From positions 1-64,000 of the forward strand of contig JAHZIG010000016.1 of NCBI GenBank assembly GCA_019419865.1: a DNA stretch of 64,000 nt. Direction: 5' to 3'. The translations under genes and the position numbers were made by a program. The notes under the pieces are model-generated. The model was not told where the DNA came from and did no database searches. It saw only the letters and a list, made by a program, of their open reading frames with translations. The DNA is from Clostridiales bacterium. Its GTDB lineage: Bacteria; Bacillota; Clostridia; Monoglobales; Monoglobaceae. Position 1 is the stretch's first letter; every line of letters starts with the position of its first letter. Positions 24,450 to 33,482 of the stretch are shown piece after piece.

Positions 24450-24841
24450 AGTGATATCCTCCGTAAATTTTAACTATTTAAGATAAGTAAAAAAGATTTG
24501 ATGTATATATTATACAATATAGCGCCTATTTTTGTCAATGCGTTTAAACAAGTTAATGTTAAAAATCGAATATTATCATAAAATTACATATCCGCTTTTA
24601 TAAAATGAAATCAGGACGAAATAATTATTTGCGGCAAATTTAAATTTTTTGTAAATATTCTCTAAACTCTGGAATTTAATTAACATTTATGTTATAATAA
24701 AACTTAATACGCGGGCGAGGTATTAAAGAGATAGAAATTCAGACGTTTTCTTTAAGCGTTAGTCCGTAAATATCAATATTGCTAAAGGGAGATCGGAGAT
24801 TTCTGTTTTTTAAAATTATTTTGAAAAAGGAGAGAACTGAT
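24450..24841. promoter_or_regulatory. Divergent promoter region (392-base gap)
   Basis: For the minus-strand secreted protein a promoter is visible as TTGACA, 18 bases, TATAAT (plus-strand coordinates 24509-24538). For the plus-strand SpoIID/LytB protein an extended -10 element TG-T-TATAAT lies at 24690-24698 without a good -35. The remainder is AT-rich with no supported gene. Confidence 0.6.
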
Positions 24842-26251
24842 TTGATAAAAAAGAGGATAAGCTTAAAATTCATAAGCATGGTCACTGCGATCATGTTGGT
24901 CGCGACGCTGTTTTGCGCCGCGGGCGGTTTAAAGGCTTCGGCGGTCTCGGTTCCGAGTACTCTGAAGATCGGGCTGTATTACGGTTCGAACGCTCGGCAA
25001 AGCTTGAGCGTAACGTCAGAGCGCGGATTTTATTTGGGTTATTATGAAGATAGGACTTTTGTCGAGCGCATAATAATCGACGCGCTCACGGTTACCGTCA
25101 GCATAGACGGCGCCGGAACTATGAGTATAGTAAACGCGGCTACCGGCGAGACGCTTTATACCCAGGAGTCGGGCGTCGATAACGTCGGACTCAGACCGGT
25201 GTACACCAACTTTTGGGAAGAGCGTCTGTATATAGAAGATTCGGGCTACAGAGGAAGCTTAAAGTTCCTTCAGGACGGCGGCGCTATGACGGTTATCAAC
25301 ATGGTAGATATGGATCAATATTTATACGGCGTAGTCTCCAGGGAGATGAGCTCGACCTGGCCGGCGGAAGCGCTCAAAGCGCAGACGGTATGCGCGCGTA
25401 ACTATGCGGCTAATAATATAGATAAACATTCAAACTACGGGTTCGACCTGTGTTCCGGTACCGATTGTCAGGCGTACAGCGGCATGAGCCGCGAAGAGCA
25501 GTCGATCTACGACGCGGTTGACGCGACCGCCGGACAGGTTCTTACATATAACGGCGAGCTTGCCGAGCTGTATTATTCGTCCTCTATGGGACCCATGACC
25601 GAGGACGTCCAAAATGTGTGGGGAAGTTCGGTCCCCTATCTTGTGAGCGTAGATAACTCGTACGAGGATACGGCGAATATCCCCAACGGAGTGTGGGAAG
25701 GAACTCTCACTGTGGACGAGGCGTCCACGATAATGAGAAACAAGGGCTACGACGTCGGCGATGTGACGAATATCGAGGCGATCGAGTATTCTCCGGCGGG
25801 GCGCGTGACGAAGCTCAGGGTCACCGGCACGACCGCAGTAAAGACGTTCGAGCTTGAAGAATGCAGAACGATCTTCAATACGGTCACAAAGAGTCAGATG
25901 TACGAAGTGATCGGCGACGGCGAAGAGAATGCGATGACGGTCGTATATGCGACGGACGGGGAATCTTTGGCGAGACAGAGACTCAGTTCTATAGAGATAT
26001 TAAGCTCGATAGGCAGAAGCAATTTTTCTTCGACCGGACTTAATGTGACAAACGGCGAGACGACGAAAACTTATGCGGAGAATACGGGCGAGACCGAACC
26101 CAATACATACTTCACGTTCACCGGAACAGGCTGGGGACACGGCGTCGGCATGAGCCAATACGGCGCCAAGGGCTTAGCCGAAGCGGGGTACGATTATCAG
26201 ACGATACTTCTGCATTACTTCCCGGGAACCGAGTTTTCAGTAATAGAATAA
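24842..26251 (+). CDS. Secreted SpoIID/LytB domain protein
   Basis: Exported peptidoglycan-active protein of the SpoIID/LytB family, lytic transglycosylases that cleave denuded glycan strands. I start at the TTG at 24842 because AAGGAGAG lies seven bases ahead; the frame further upstream has no ribosome site. The 469 residues comprise a signal peptide (ending KASAVS), an N-terminal ~100-residue domain, then the SpoIID core. The core shows [18 protein letters not shown] with the catalytic glutamate, the cysteine-bearing [12 protein letters not shown], and the C-terminal [16 protein letters not shown] second family member is encoded at 60954-61997, and that one is closer to sporulation SpoIID. 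Confidence 0.88.
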   Translation: MIKKRISLKFISMVTAIMLVATLFCAAGGLKASAVSVPSTLKIGLYYGSNARQSLSVTSERGFYLGYYEDRTFVERIIIDALTVTVSIDGAGTMSIVNAATGETLYTQESGVDNVGLRPVYTNFWEERLYIEDSGYRGSLKFLQDGGAMTVINMVDMDQYLYGVVSREMSSTWPAEALKAQTVCARNYAANNIDKHSNYGFDLCSGTDCQAYSGMSREEQSIYDAVDATAGQVLTYNGELAELYYSSSMGPMTEDVQNVWGSSVPYLVSVDNSYEDTANIPNGVWEGTLTVDEASTIMRNKGYDVGDVTNIEAIEYSPAGRVTKLRVTGTTAVKTFELEECRTIFNTVTKSQMYEVIGDGEENAMTVVYATDGESLARQRLSSIEILSSIGRSNFSSTGLNVTNGETTKTYAENTGETEPNTYFTFTGTGWGHGVGMSQYGAKGLAEAGYDYQTILLHYFPGTEFSVIE

Positions 26252-26263
26252 TATTATATATTG

Positions 26264-26290
26264 TTTGCCGCCAAATCGGCGGCGAACTTT
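26264..26290 (+). terminator. Terminator after the SpoIID/LytB gene
   Basis: TTTGCCGCC and GGCGGCGAA pair around a 5-base loop and are followed by CTTTTATC. It lies between that gene and queA. Confidence 0.6.
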
Positions 26291-26315
26291 TATCAGAATT
26301 AGTAGGAGCGAAAAT

Positions 26316-27341
26316 ATGACGACAAAGGATTTTTATTACGAGCTGCCTCAGGAGCTGATAGCGCAAACGCCGCTAAAGGACAGAACGGCGTCGAGGCTGC
26401 TTGTCCTCGACAGAAAAAGCGGAGAGATAGAACACAGACGCTTTAGGGATATAACCGAATATTTAAGGCCGGGCGACTGTCTTGTTATGAATAACACAAG
26501 AGTGATACCCGCGCGTCTGTACGGCGTAAAGGAGGACACGGGCGGAAAGATCGAGTTCTTGCTTTTAAAGCGGATAGATTTAGATACCTGGGAGATAATC
26601 CTAAAACCCGGCAAGCGCGGAAGAAAGGGCGCGAGATTCGTATTCGGCGACGGCGCGCTCAGAGCGGAAATAACTGACGTTAAGCCCGACGGCAACAGGA
26701 TAGTCCGTTTTGAATACGAAGGCGTATGGGAACAGCTGTTGGATAAGCTCGGCGAAATGCCGCTGCCGCCTTATATCAAGGAAAAGTTGACCGATAAGGA
26801 GAGATACCAGACGGTTTACTCTAAGATAGAGGGATCCGCCGCCGCGCCGACCGCGGGACTGCATTTTACCGAGGAGCTTTTAGAGAAGATAAAGGATATG
26901 GGCGTAAATACGGCGTATCTGACCCTGCACGTAGGGCTTGGCACGTTCCGGCCGGTCTCGGTAGAGAATGTAGAAGAGCATGTGATGCACAGCGAGCGCT
27001 ATGAGATAAACGAAGAAACCGCAGAGCTGATAAACAAGACCCGCGAAAACGGGGGCAGGATAGTCGCGGTCGGAACAACGTCGGTGAGAACTTTAGAGAC
27101 GGCCGCGGACGACGACGGACGGCTTAAGGCCGAAAGCGGGAACACGGATATATTTATATATCCGGGATATAAGTTCAAAGCGGTGGACGCGCTTATAACA
27201 AATTTCCATTTACCCGAATCTACGCTGCTGATGCTCGTCTCGGCGTTTGCTGGTAAGGATAAGGTTTTTAAGGCGTACGAGGAGGCTGTGAAAGAGAAAT
27301 ACAGATTTTTCAGTTTCGGCGACGCTATGTTTATATCGTAA
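26316..27341 (+). CDS. queA: S-adenosylmethionine:tRNA ribosyltransferase-isomerase
   Basis: Makes epoxyqueuosine in tRNA by moving the ribosyl part of SAM onto preQ1, the penultimate step of queuosine synthesis. The 341 residues show the family landmarks: [15 protein letters not shown] near the start, [26 protein letters not shown], and GTTSVRTLE plus [16 protein letters not shown] near the C terminus. I start at 26316 behind TAGGAGCG; an upstream in-frame ATG gives an arginine-rich leader unlike the family. It is followed 49 bases later by tgt, the other late queuosine gene. Confidence 0.97.
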   Translation: MTTKDFYYELPQELIAQTPLKDRTASRLLVLDRKSGEIEHRRFRDITEYLRPGDCLVMNNTRVIPARLYGVKEDTGGKIEFLLLKRIDLDTWEIILKPGKRGRKGARFVFGDGALRAEITDVKPDGNRIVRFEYEGVWEQLLDKLGEMPLPPYIKEKLTDKERYQTVYSKIEGSAAAPTAGLHFTEELLEKIKDMGVNTAYLTLHVGLGTFRPVSVENVEEHVMHSERYEINEETAELINKTRENGGRIVAVGTTSVRTLETAADDDGRLKAESGNTDIFIYPGYKFKAVDALITNFHLPESTLLMLVSAFAGKDKVFKAYEEAVKEKYRFFSFGDAMFIS

Positions 27342-27390
27342 GCGCGGCGCGCCGATTTAAAGAATTAATATTGATTACAGGAGAGAATAA

Positions 27391-28521
<1,131 letters not shown>

Positions 28522-28547
28522 AAGCTTTGAGTATATTCGCAGATAAT

Positions 28548-28574
28548 GGGACGGAGAAGATCCGTTCCTTTTTT
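28548..28574 (+). terminator. Terminator of queA-tgt
   Basis: GGGACGGA and TCCGTTCC pair (one G-T) around GAAGA and run into TTTTTTATT, 27 bases after the tgt stop. Confidence 0.85.
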
Positions 28575-28706
28575 ATTGCCCGATTTAGTCTCGTTAAAGT
28601 CGTTTTGATACGCGTCCTTAATAATATATTTTCCCTGCCCGAGTAAATGTTACAAAACTGTTAACAATATTATAAAAATATTAAGGATATTAATTATAGA
28701 TTAACA

Positions 28707-28749
28707 TTAGCGCTCACATCTTGACAGCGCTAACAAAAAGTGTTATTGT
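28707..28749 (+). promoter_or_regulatory. CIRCE-like operator overlapping the hsp20 promoter
   Basis: TTAGCGCTC-N9-CAGCGCTAA (28707-28733) has the 9-9-9 layout of the HrcA operator CIRCE (TTAGCACTC-N9-GAGTGCTAA), with paired changes that keep most of the symmetry. It overlaps the -35 of a promoter TTGACA (28721-28726), 17 bases, TATTGT (28744-28749). That placement would block RNA polymerase, so heat-shock control of hsp20 by HrcA is likely. Confidence 0.7.
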
Positions 28750-28818
28750 ATATACAGAACATAAGGAAAGGAAAAAAGAGAGAGTCGAAAGAGTTCTCAG
28801 ATTCCTGTCATCCCGAGT

Positions 28819-28865
28819 TCATGAAAAATAAAAAGGTATTGCATGATTATTTTTTATGAAAGGAG
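28819..28865 (+). promoter_or_regulatory. AU-rich leader hairpin next to the hsp20 ribosome site
   Basis: TCATGAAAAATAA (28819-28831) can pair with TTATTTTTTATGA (28847-28859) over 13 positions with one G-T pair and a 15-base loop. The ribosome site AGGAG (28861-28865) follows after one base. The weak AU stem and its contact with the ribosome site suggest a temperature-sensitive structure, but the site itself is not inside the stem. Confidence 0.35.
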
Positions 28866-28874
28866 CGATGAATT

Positions 28875-29288
28875 ATGTTAATGCCTAGGATTTTTGGTAA
28901 AGATATATTTGACGACTTTGGAGGTTTTCCGTTCTCGAGTTATAGAACAAATGAAATAATGAAAACCGATATCAAGGACGCCGGAGACAATTATGAGCTT
29001 ATCATGGATATGCCTGGAATGAACAAGGACAACATAAAGGTCTCGTTGGACGACGGATACTTAACGATAAGCGCGTCGTCGGATTACAGCAACGACGATC
29101 AGAGCGATAAGTATATTCGCCGCGAGCGTCATTACGGTTCATGCAGCAGAAGCTTCTATGTCGGAGATTCTGTAACGCAGGATGAAATAAAAGCAAGTTT
29201 TAACAACGGCGCTTTGAAGCTTGTTATTCCAAAGAAGGAGAACAAGCCGGCGGTCGACGGCAAAAAATATATCCAGATCGAGGGATAA
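28875..29288 (+). CDS. Small heat-shock protein (Hsp20/alpha-crystallin)
   Basis: ATP-independent chaperone that holds unfolded proteins. The 137 residues consist of a short N-terminal region (MLMPRIFGKDIFDDF), the alpha-crystallin domain from about residue 33 (YELIMDMPGMNKDNIKVSLDDGYLTISA) ending in the conserved NGALKLVIPKK, and a short C-terminal tail with an IQI-type motif (YIQIEG) for oligomer contacts. Start at 28875 is nine bases after AGGAG; an ATG at 28868 is out of frame and closes quickly. It is a single gene controlled by the CIRCE-like promoter and ended by the hairpin at 29341. Confidence 0.95.
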   Translation: MLMPRIFGKDIFDDFGGFPFSSYRTNEIMKTDIKDAGDNYELIMDMPGMNKDNIKVSLDDGYLTISASSDYSNDDQSDKYIRRERHYGSCSRSFYVGDSVTQDEIKASFNNGALKLVIPKKENKPAVDGKKYIQIEG

Positions 29289-29340
29289 AGCCGATTATCG
29301 CAGATCGAACGACTTTGAGAAAATAATTTTAACTTATAGT

Positions 29341-29372
29341 AAGGCGAGCGGAAGGCTATTTTCGCTCGCCTT
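29341..29372 (+). terminator. Terminator of hsp20
   Basis: A perfect 10-pair stem AAGGCGAGCG/CGCTCGCCTT with a 12-base loop is followed by ATTTAGTTT. Confidence 0.75.
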
Positions 29373-29649
29373 ATTTAGTTTCTGTAAATCGGGTCTTTGG
29401 ACGGATTTTTAAGAGTATAAGAACGATAAGCGCATTTGTTATTGACAGCGACAAACTATAATGTTAATTTATTAGTATCAACTAAGCGCCGGGATCCGGA
29501 ATTAAGACGAGCGCCGCGATAAAATCTTAAAAAATTTTTAAAATAATTTTTAAAATAAATGAAAGGATTTTCCTCTGTCGATCGTATTATAAGTGAAGAC
29601 GTTAAAAACGTCGATAAAAAACGATCAAATTTAAAAGGAGGAAAAAATC
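29373..29649. other. Upstream region of the small secreted protein
   Basis: With the terminator, 361 bases separate hsp20 from the next gene. The stretch is AT-rich with a GACGTT-AAA-AACGTC palindrome at 29598-29612 and a strong AAAGGAGGA ribosome site. No convincing sigma-A or ECF promoter was found here by eye. Confidence 0.4.
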
Positions 29650-29886
29650 ATGAAGAAATTGTTATCGAGAATTTTTATTGTAACGACGGCGATCCTGGTT
29701 TTGGCGACCGCAACGGTATCCGCTCACGGAGGTCATAGACGCAATTACGTCGACGTAAACGGAGACGGGGTATGCGATAACTACGGCGGATATTGCGGCG
29801 GACGTCACGGAAGGTATTATGTAGACGCTGACGGCGACGGAGTATGCGACAACTACGGCGTAGGGTGCGGTTGGTATCAGTACTGA
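29650..29886 (+). CDS. Small secreted protein with two EF-loop-like repeats
   Basis: A 78-residue exported protein. A signal peptide (residues 1-25) leaves a mature chain of about 53 residues made of a histidine/glycine lead (HGGHRR) and two near-identical units: YVDVNGDGVCDNYGGYCGG and YVDADGDGVCDNYGVGCGW. Each contains D-x-N/D-x-D-G-x-x-D, the layout of EF-hand or dockerin-like calcium loops, and two cysteines. It may bind calcium or another metal outside the cell. It directly precedes an ECF sigma factor and its membrane partner, so a role as signal or target of that system is possible but unproven. Confidence 0.75.
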   Translation: MKKLLSRIFIVTTAILVLATATVSAHGGHRRNYVDVNGDGVCDNYGGYCGGRHGRYYVDADGDGVCDNYGVGCGWYQY

Positions 29887-29914
29887 TATAGTTTTATAGA
29901 GGTTGTCGATCGAA

Positions 29915-29938
29915 GGAACATACGTGTATAACGACGTT
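29915..29938 (+). promoter_or_regulatory. ECF-type promoter candidate ahead of the sigma gene
   Basis: GGAAC (29915-29919), 15 bases and CGTT (29935-29938) match the general layout of ECF sigma promoters (GGAAC...CGTT). It lies 64 bases before the sigma gene, where autoregulation would be expected. Confidence 0.45.
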
Positions 29939-30001
29939 TAAGCGGCGGATAAAAAGACTTAGTGAAATAGATCGAAAGGATAATATGGCGGAGGAGAAGT
30001 T

Positions 30002-30481
30002 ATGCGGAGCGAACAGGAGGCAAATAGGGCGGTTGAATTATACGCCGACACGGTGCGGCGGCTGTGTATGATATACCTGAAAAATTACGCCGACACGGAA
30101 GACGTGTTTCAAAATGTATTTATAAAATATCTTCTGAGCTCCGCCGACTTTGAAAGCGATGAACACGAAAAGGCGTGGATAATACGCGTTACGGTCAACG
30201 AATGTAAGGATACGCTCAAGAACTTCTTTAGAAGACGGAGCGTTCCGCTTGAAGAAATAAAGGAACTAACCGCCGAAATTCCGACAGAGAACAGAGAGAT
30301 ACTCGAGACGGTTATGCGGCTTCCGCAGAAATATAAGGACGTGATATATCTGTACTACTACGAGGGCTATTCGGCGCCCGAGATCGGGAAGATACTTCAT
30401 AAGCGCGTTAACACGGTGTATACGCAGCTTGCGCGGGCAAAGTCCGTTTTAAGAGAAAGGCTGGGTGATGATTTTGAATAG
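30002..30481 (+). CDS. ECF-type RNA polymerase sigma factor
   Basis: A 159-residue extracytoplasmic-function sigma factor. Region 2 spans about residues 8-70 with DTEDVFQNVFIKYL and WIIRVTVNECKD. Region 4 spans about 100-155 with YLYYYEGYSAPEIGKILHKRVNTVYTQLARAKSVLRERL. It overlaps the downstream RsgI-like gene, so sigma and membrane partner are co-translated. GGAGGAG precedes the start. An ECF-type promoter upstream suggests it drives its own operon. Confidence 0.93.
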   Translation: MRSEQEANRAVELYADTVRRLCMIYLKNYADTEDVFQNVFIKYLLSSADFESDEHEKAWIIRVTVNECKDTLKNFFRRRSVPLEEIKELTAEIPTENREILETVMRLPQKYKDVIYLYYYEGYSAPEIGKILHKRVNTVYTQLARAKSVLRERLGDDFE

Positions 30482-31328
30482 GATACATAACGCTTTGAGC
30501 GGGATCCATGCCGAAGAGGAGCTTAAGCTCAAAACTAAAGAAGTTCTGTTCGAAAAGATCGCGCGGTCTGAGCCGGGTAAAACGCGTAAATTTTCCGCCG
30601 TAAGATTTGCGATCGCGGCGGTTTGTTTGGCGATCTTAGTAGCAGTCGGCGGAGGTTACCGGCTTTACAGCGTTCCGGTCTACGCGATAAGCATAGACGT
30701 AAATCCGTCGCTCGAGCTGGGCGTTAACAGATTTGACAGAGTCGTAAGCGTTACCGGATATAACGACGACGGAGACGAGTTGGCTCGGAATGTCGACGTG
30801 AAAAACATGAATTATACCGACGCGATAAACGCGCTTCTGTCCAGCGAAACGCTTAAGGAGTACTCCGAAAACGGCGCGGACGTGTTCGTTGCCGTTTCGG
30901 GCGGCAGCGAACAGAAAAATTCGGAAATTGTGACCGCCGTTGAGGGCTGTCATCATGGAAATATGAGGCTGTACTGTTACGGAAGCGACAGCGAAATGGT
31001 AGAGGAAGCGCATGAAAACGGTCTGTCGCTGGGTAAATACAGAGCGTATTTGGAACTCAAACAGTACGATCCTAATATAACGGTAGAGGATATTAGAGAT
31101 ATGCCGATGTATGAGATACGGAATATGATCAGAGGATTTTCGGGCGACCAATATGTTCAATCAGGCGAAGCGATGGAAACCGGCTGCGGGCAAGGCCAAA
31201 GCGGCGCCGGTTATGGATATGGACATGGATACGGATACGGCGACGGTAATGGAAGCGGCAATGGTAGCGGCGGAAGCGGTAACGGCGGCGGACAGCATCA
31301 TCGTCATGGAAGCGGTTACGAAGACTGA
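30468..31328 (+). CDS. RsgI-like membrane anti-sigma factor
   Basis: Single-pass membrane protein expected to hold the ECF sigma factor inactive until an outside signal arrives. The 286 residues have a short cytoplasmic part (1-45), one membrane helix (about 47-66), and an extracellular domain starting YAISIDVNPSLELGVNRFDRV, the typical RsgI-like beta domain. It ends in a ~45-residue Gly/Tyr/His-rich tail (GYGYGHGYGYGDG, then GGGQHHRHGSG). I use the ATG at 30468; a GTG at 30465 is possible. The tail may sense metal or wall polymers. It shares the Gly/His flavour of the small secreted protein upstream. Confidence 0.85.
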   Translation: MILNRIHNALSGIHAEEELKLKTKEVLFEKIARSEPGKTRKFSAVRFAIAAVCLAILVAVGGGYRLYSVPVYAISIDVNPSLELGVNRFDRVVSVTGYNDDGDELARNVDVKNMNYTDAINALLSSETLKEYSENGADVFVAVSGGSEQKNSEIVTAVEGCHHGNMRLYCYGSDSEMVEEAHENGLSLGKYRAYLELKQYDPNITVEDIRDMPMYEIRNMIRGFSGDQYVQSGEAMETGCGQGQSGAGYGYGHGYGYGDGNGSGNGSGGSGNGGGQHHRHGSGYED

Positions 31329-31533
31329 GCCGAGATCTCAGGATGGCGCCCAGAGTCGTAAACTGGGTTTTAGGCAATCTGGCGGAGATTTATTTTTAAA
31401 TGATCGTGGGAATACGAGCTTGCGCTTATTTATCGATCGAACGGATCGGTGAAGCGGGGGTTGTGATTAGAGCCAATAAGTCTGACGGAAGCGTTGTAAA
31501 AATCTATTTGAGTCAAATTGAACAGAATAAATC

Positions 31534-31562
31534 AACACGCCGGAAACGCCCGGCGTGTTTTT
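31534..31562. terminator. Terminator between convergent rsgI-like and ligase genes
   Basis: A perfect 10-pair stem AACACGCCGG/CCGGCGTGTT with a 6-base loop and TTTTT on the plus strand. It ends the sigma operon and may weakly serve the minus strand. Confidence 0.85.
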
Positions 31563-31569
31563 GCGATCG

Positions 31570-33081
31570 TTAGAATCTCTTTATTTTTTTAGTCGTGCTC
31601 TTCTCAAATTCCGTATCGCGGATCTTAAGAGAGTTGATACGCTTGTACAAAGGCATATCTTTATTAAAGTCGTCGATGATATCCTGGAGCGCTTTGTTTA
31701 TATCTTTTATCTTATGTTTTTTAGCGTATTCGAAATCGGGGAATATCTCGGCTTCTATAGTTTGATCGTTATCCCTTACAAGAACCTCCATGACGAGATC
31801 GTTTTTACCGATAGCGTTTTCAAGCTCCTCGGGCGATATATTCTCGCCGTTTGAGAGAATGATGAGATTCTTCTTACGTCCGGTTATATACAGGAAGCCT
31901 TCGTCGTCCAACATTCCGAGATCTCCGGTGTGGAGCCAGCCGTCCTCGTCGAGAGCCTCCGCGGTCTCCTCGGGCATCTTGTAGTAGCCCATCATGACGC
32001 TCGAACCCTTAACGCAGATCTCCTCGTCTACGAATTTGACTTCGCAGTTGGAGAGAGGTTTGCCGACCGAACCCGATTTTGACGCTATTTGGTTGTTCGT
32101 GCTGATGACCGGAGAGGACTCGGTCATTCCGTAGCCCTGAAGTATAGTAATTCCGTATTCTGCGAAGTAGTCCACCAGGTCGGGATTAAGGTATGCGCCG
32201 CCGCTGAATATCAGCTCGAGATTTCCGCCGAACGCCGCTTTGGCGATCATCTTTTTCGGGATGGGAGCCTTGCTGTCTCTGAGCTGATGATATATGGTCT
32301 CTATAACGAGAGGAACGAGCAGCATTACCTGCGGCTTAAATTTCTTCATGTTTCTTGCAAAATGCATCAGCGAGTCGTTTAGGCAGATACAGCTTCCGAG
32401 CGATAAGCTCTTTAGTATATCGGCGGTCAGACAATACGAGTGATGTATAGGAAGTACGGACATAGAAACCGTGCCCGGTTCTATAATAACGACGATAGAT
32501 TCGACGTTGGAAGCGAGGTTCCTGTGAGTCAGCATTACGCCTTTGCTCTTGCCGGTCGTACCGGATGTGTACATAAGCGTGCACATCTTGTCGGGGTCTA
32601 TATCTACGTCGTATTCGCCGCGGTTTTCCTCCATCAGCTTAGGCAGCGAATATTCGCCGTCGATCGTGACCTCGTCCTGCATGCATATAACATGAGTTAT
32701 CTCGGGGCAATTATCTTTTATGCCTTCCGCTACGTTTTTCTGAGCCTTATCGTATATCAAAGCCGCAACGTCCGCGCGGTTGAGAAGTTCGTGAAGTTCG
32801 CCCGCCGGCAGAGAAGCGTCGAGCGGAACCGCTACGCTGCCGCTGTCTACGATTCCGAAATAGCTTATTATCCAAGGATAACTGCTCGTGCCTATTATCG
32901 CTATATGCTTTCCAACCAAACCGAATTTATCGAGAATACGGCTTATCGTTTCGCTGTCTGATTTTAAGTCGTCGTATTTTTTCTCTATTATATCCTTACC
33001 GTCTAAGTATTTTATTGCCGTCATGCCGGAAAAAGATTCGGCGCTGCGCGTGATTATATCTTTAATTGTATTGAAAGCCAC
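31570..33081 (-). CDS. AMP-binding acyl-CoA/acyl-ACP ligase
   Basis: Adenylate-forming enzyme that activates a carboxylic acid, probably fatty, as an acyl-AMP and passes it to a thiol. The 503 residues show all core motifs: TLMYTSGTTGKSKG (A3), GYGMTESSP (A5), WLHTGDLG (A7), GRKKNLIILSNGENISPEELE (A8) and the C-terminal catalytic lysine region STTKKIKRF (A10). The length and A8 form resemble long-chain acyl ligases more than amino-acid-selecting NRPS domains. It is the last of three minus-strand genes, after an acyl carrier protein and a condensation protein. The likely acceptor is therefore the carrier protein next door. Confidence 0.92.
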   Translation of the reverse strand: MAFNTIKDIITRSAESFSGMTAIKYLDGKDIIEKKYDDLKSDSETISRILDKFGLVGKHIAIIGTSSYPWIISYFGIVDSGSVAVPLDASLPAGELHELLNRADVAALIYDKAQKNVAEGIKDNCPEITHVICMQDEVTIDGEYSLPKLMEENRGEYDVDIDPDKMCTLMYTSGTTGKSKGVMLTHRNLASNVESIVVIIEPGTVSMSVLPIHHSYCLTADILKSLSLGSCICLNDSLMHFARNMKKFKPQVMLLVPLVIETIYHQLRDSKAPIPKKMIAKAAFGGNLELIFSGGAYLNPDLVDYFAEYGITILQGYGMTESSPVISTNNQIASKSGSVGKPLSNCEVKFVDEEICVKGSSVMMGYYKMPEETAEALDEDGWLHTGDLGMLDDEGFLYITGRKKNLIILSNGENISPEELENAIGKNDLVMEVLVRDNDQTIEAEIFPDFEYAKKHKIKDINKALQDIIDDFNKDMPLYKRINSLKIRDTEFEKSTTKKIKRF

Positions 33082-33145
33082 TAAACTAACCTCCTGTTTT
33101 ATAAATGACTGATTTTATCCTGATATTGCATAATCGGCGGCGATC

Positions 33146-33373
33146 CTATTTTGAAAGACCTTCTATATATTTAACCGCTTCGCCCACGGTCTTGATCTTC
33201 AGGATCTCTTCCTCTTCAACTTCGACGTCGTACTCCTCTTCGAGATCGCCGAGAAGCGACATGAATTCGAACGAGTTAAGTCCCAGATCCTCTATAAATC
33301 TTGAATCCTCGGTTATCTCCTCTACCGGAACGTCTACGTACTCTCCTAATTTCGCCTTAAATTCTTCAAACAT
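33146..33373 (-). CDS. Acyl/peptidyl carrier protein
   Basis: A 75-residue acidic four-helix carrier. The phosphopantetheine attachment serine is S34 in LGLNSFEFM, where housekeeping ACP has LGADSLD, so this is a specialised carrier rather than the fatty-acid synthase AcpP. AGGAGGAACACAAAATG gives a clear start. It lies between the condensation-protein gene and the AMP ligase, with 109- and 64-base gaps. It probably shuttles the activated acyl group from the ligase to the condensation enzyme; activation would need a phosphopantetheinyl transferase encoded elsewhere. Confidence 0.92.
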   Translation of the reverse strand: MFEEFKAKLGEYVDVPVEEITEDSRFIEDLGLNSFEFMSLLGDLEEEYDVEVEEEEILKIKTVGEAVKYIEGLSK

Positions 33374-33482
33374 TTTGTGTTCCTCCTAATATTATTAGCA
33401 TATATTCTTTTATTAAAATTCATTTTATATCGCGTCCGGCGGTAAAGCGTTTTACGAATAGCGCGAACCGCGTCTGCGGCGT

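Noticed and set aside
26252..26315. preQ1 riboswitch ahead of queA-tgt
   Set aside because: The 64-base gap holds only a GC-rich terminator hairpin and a ribosome site; there is no H-type pseudoknot sequence.
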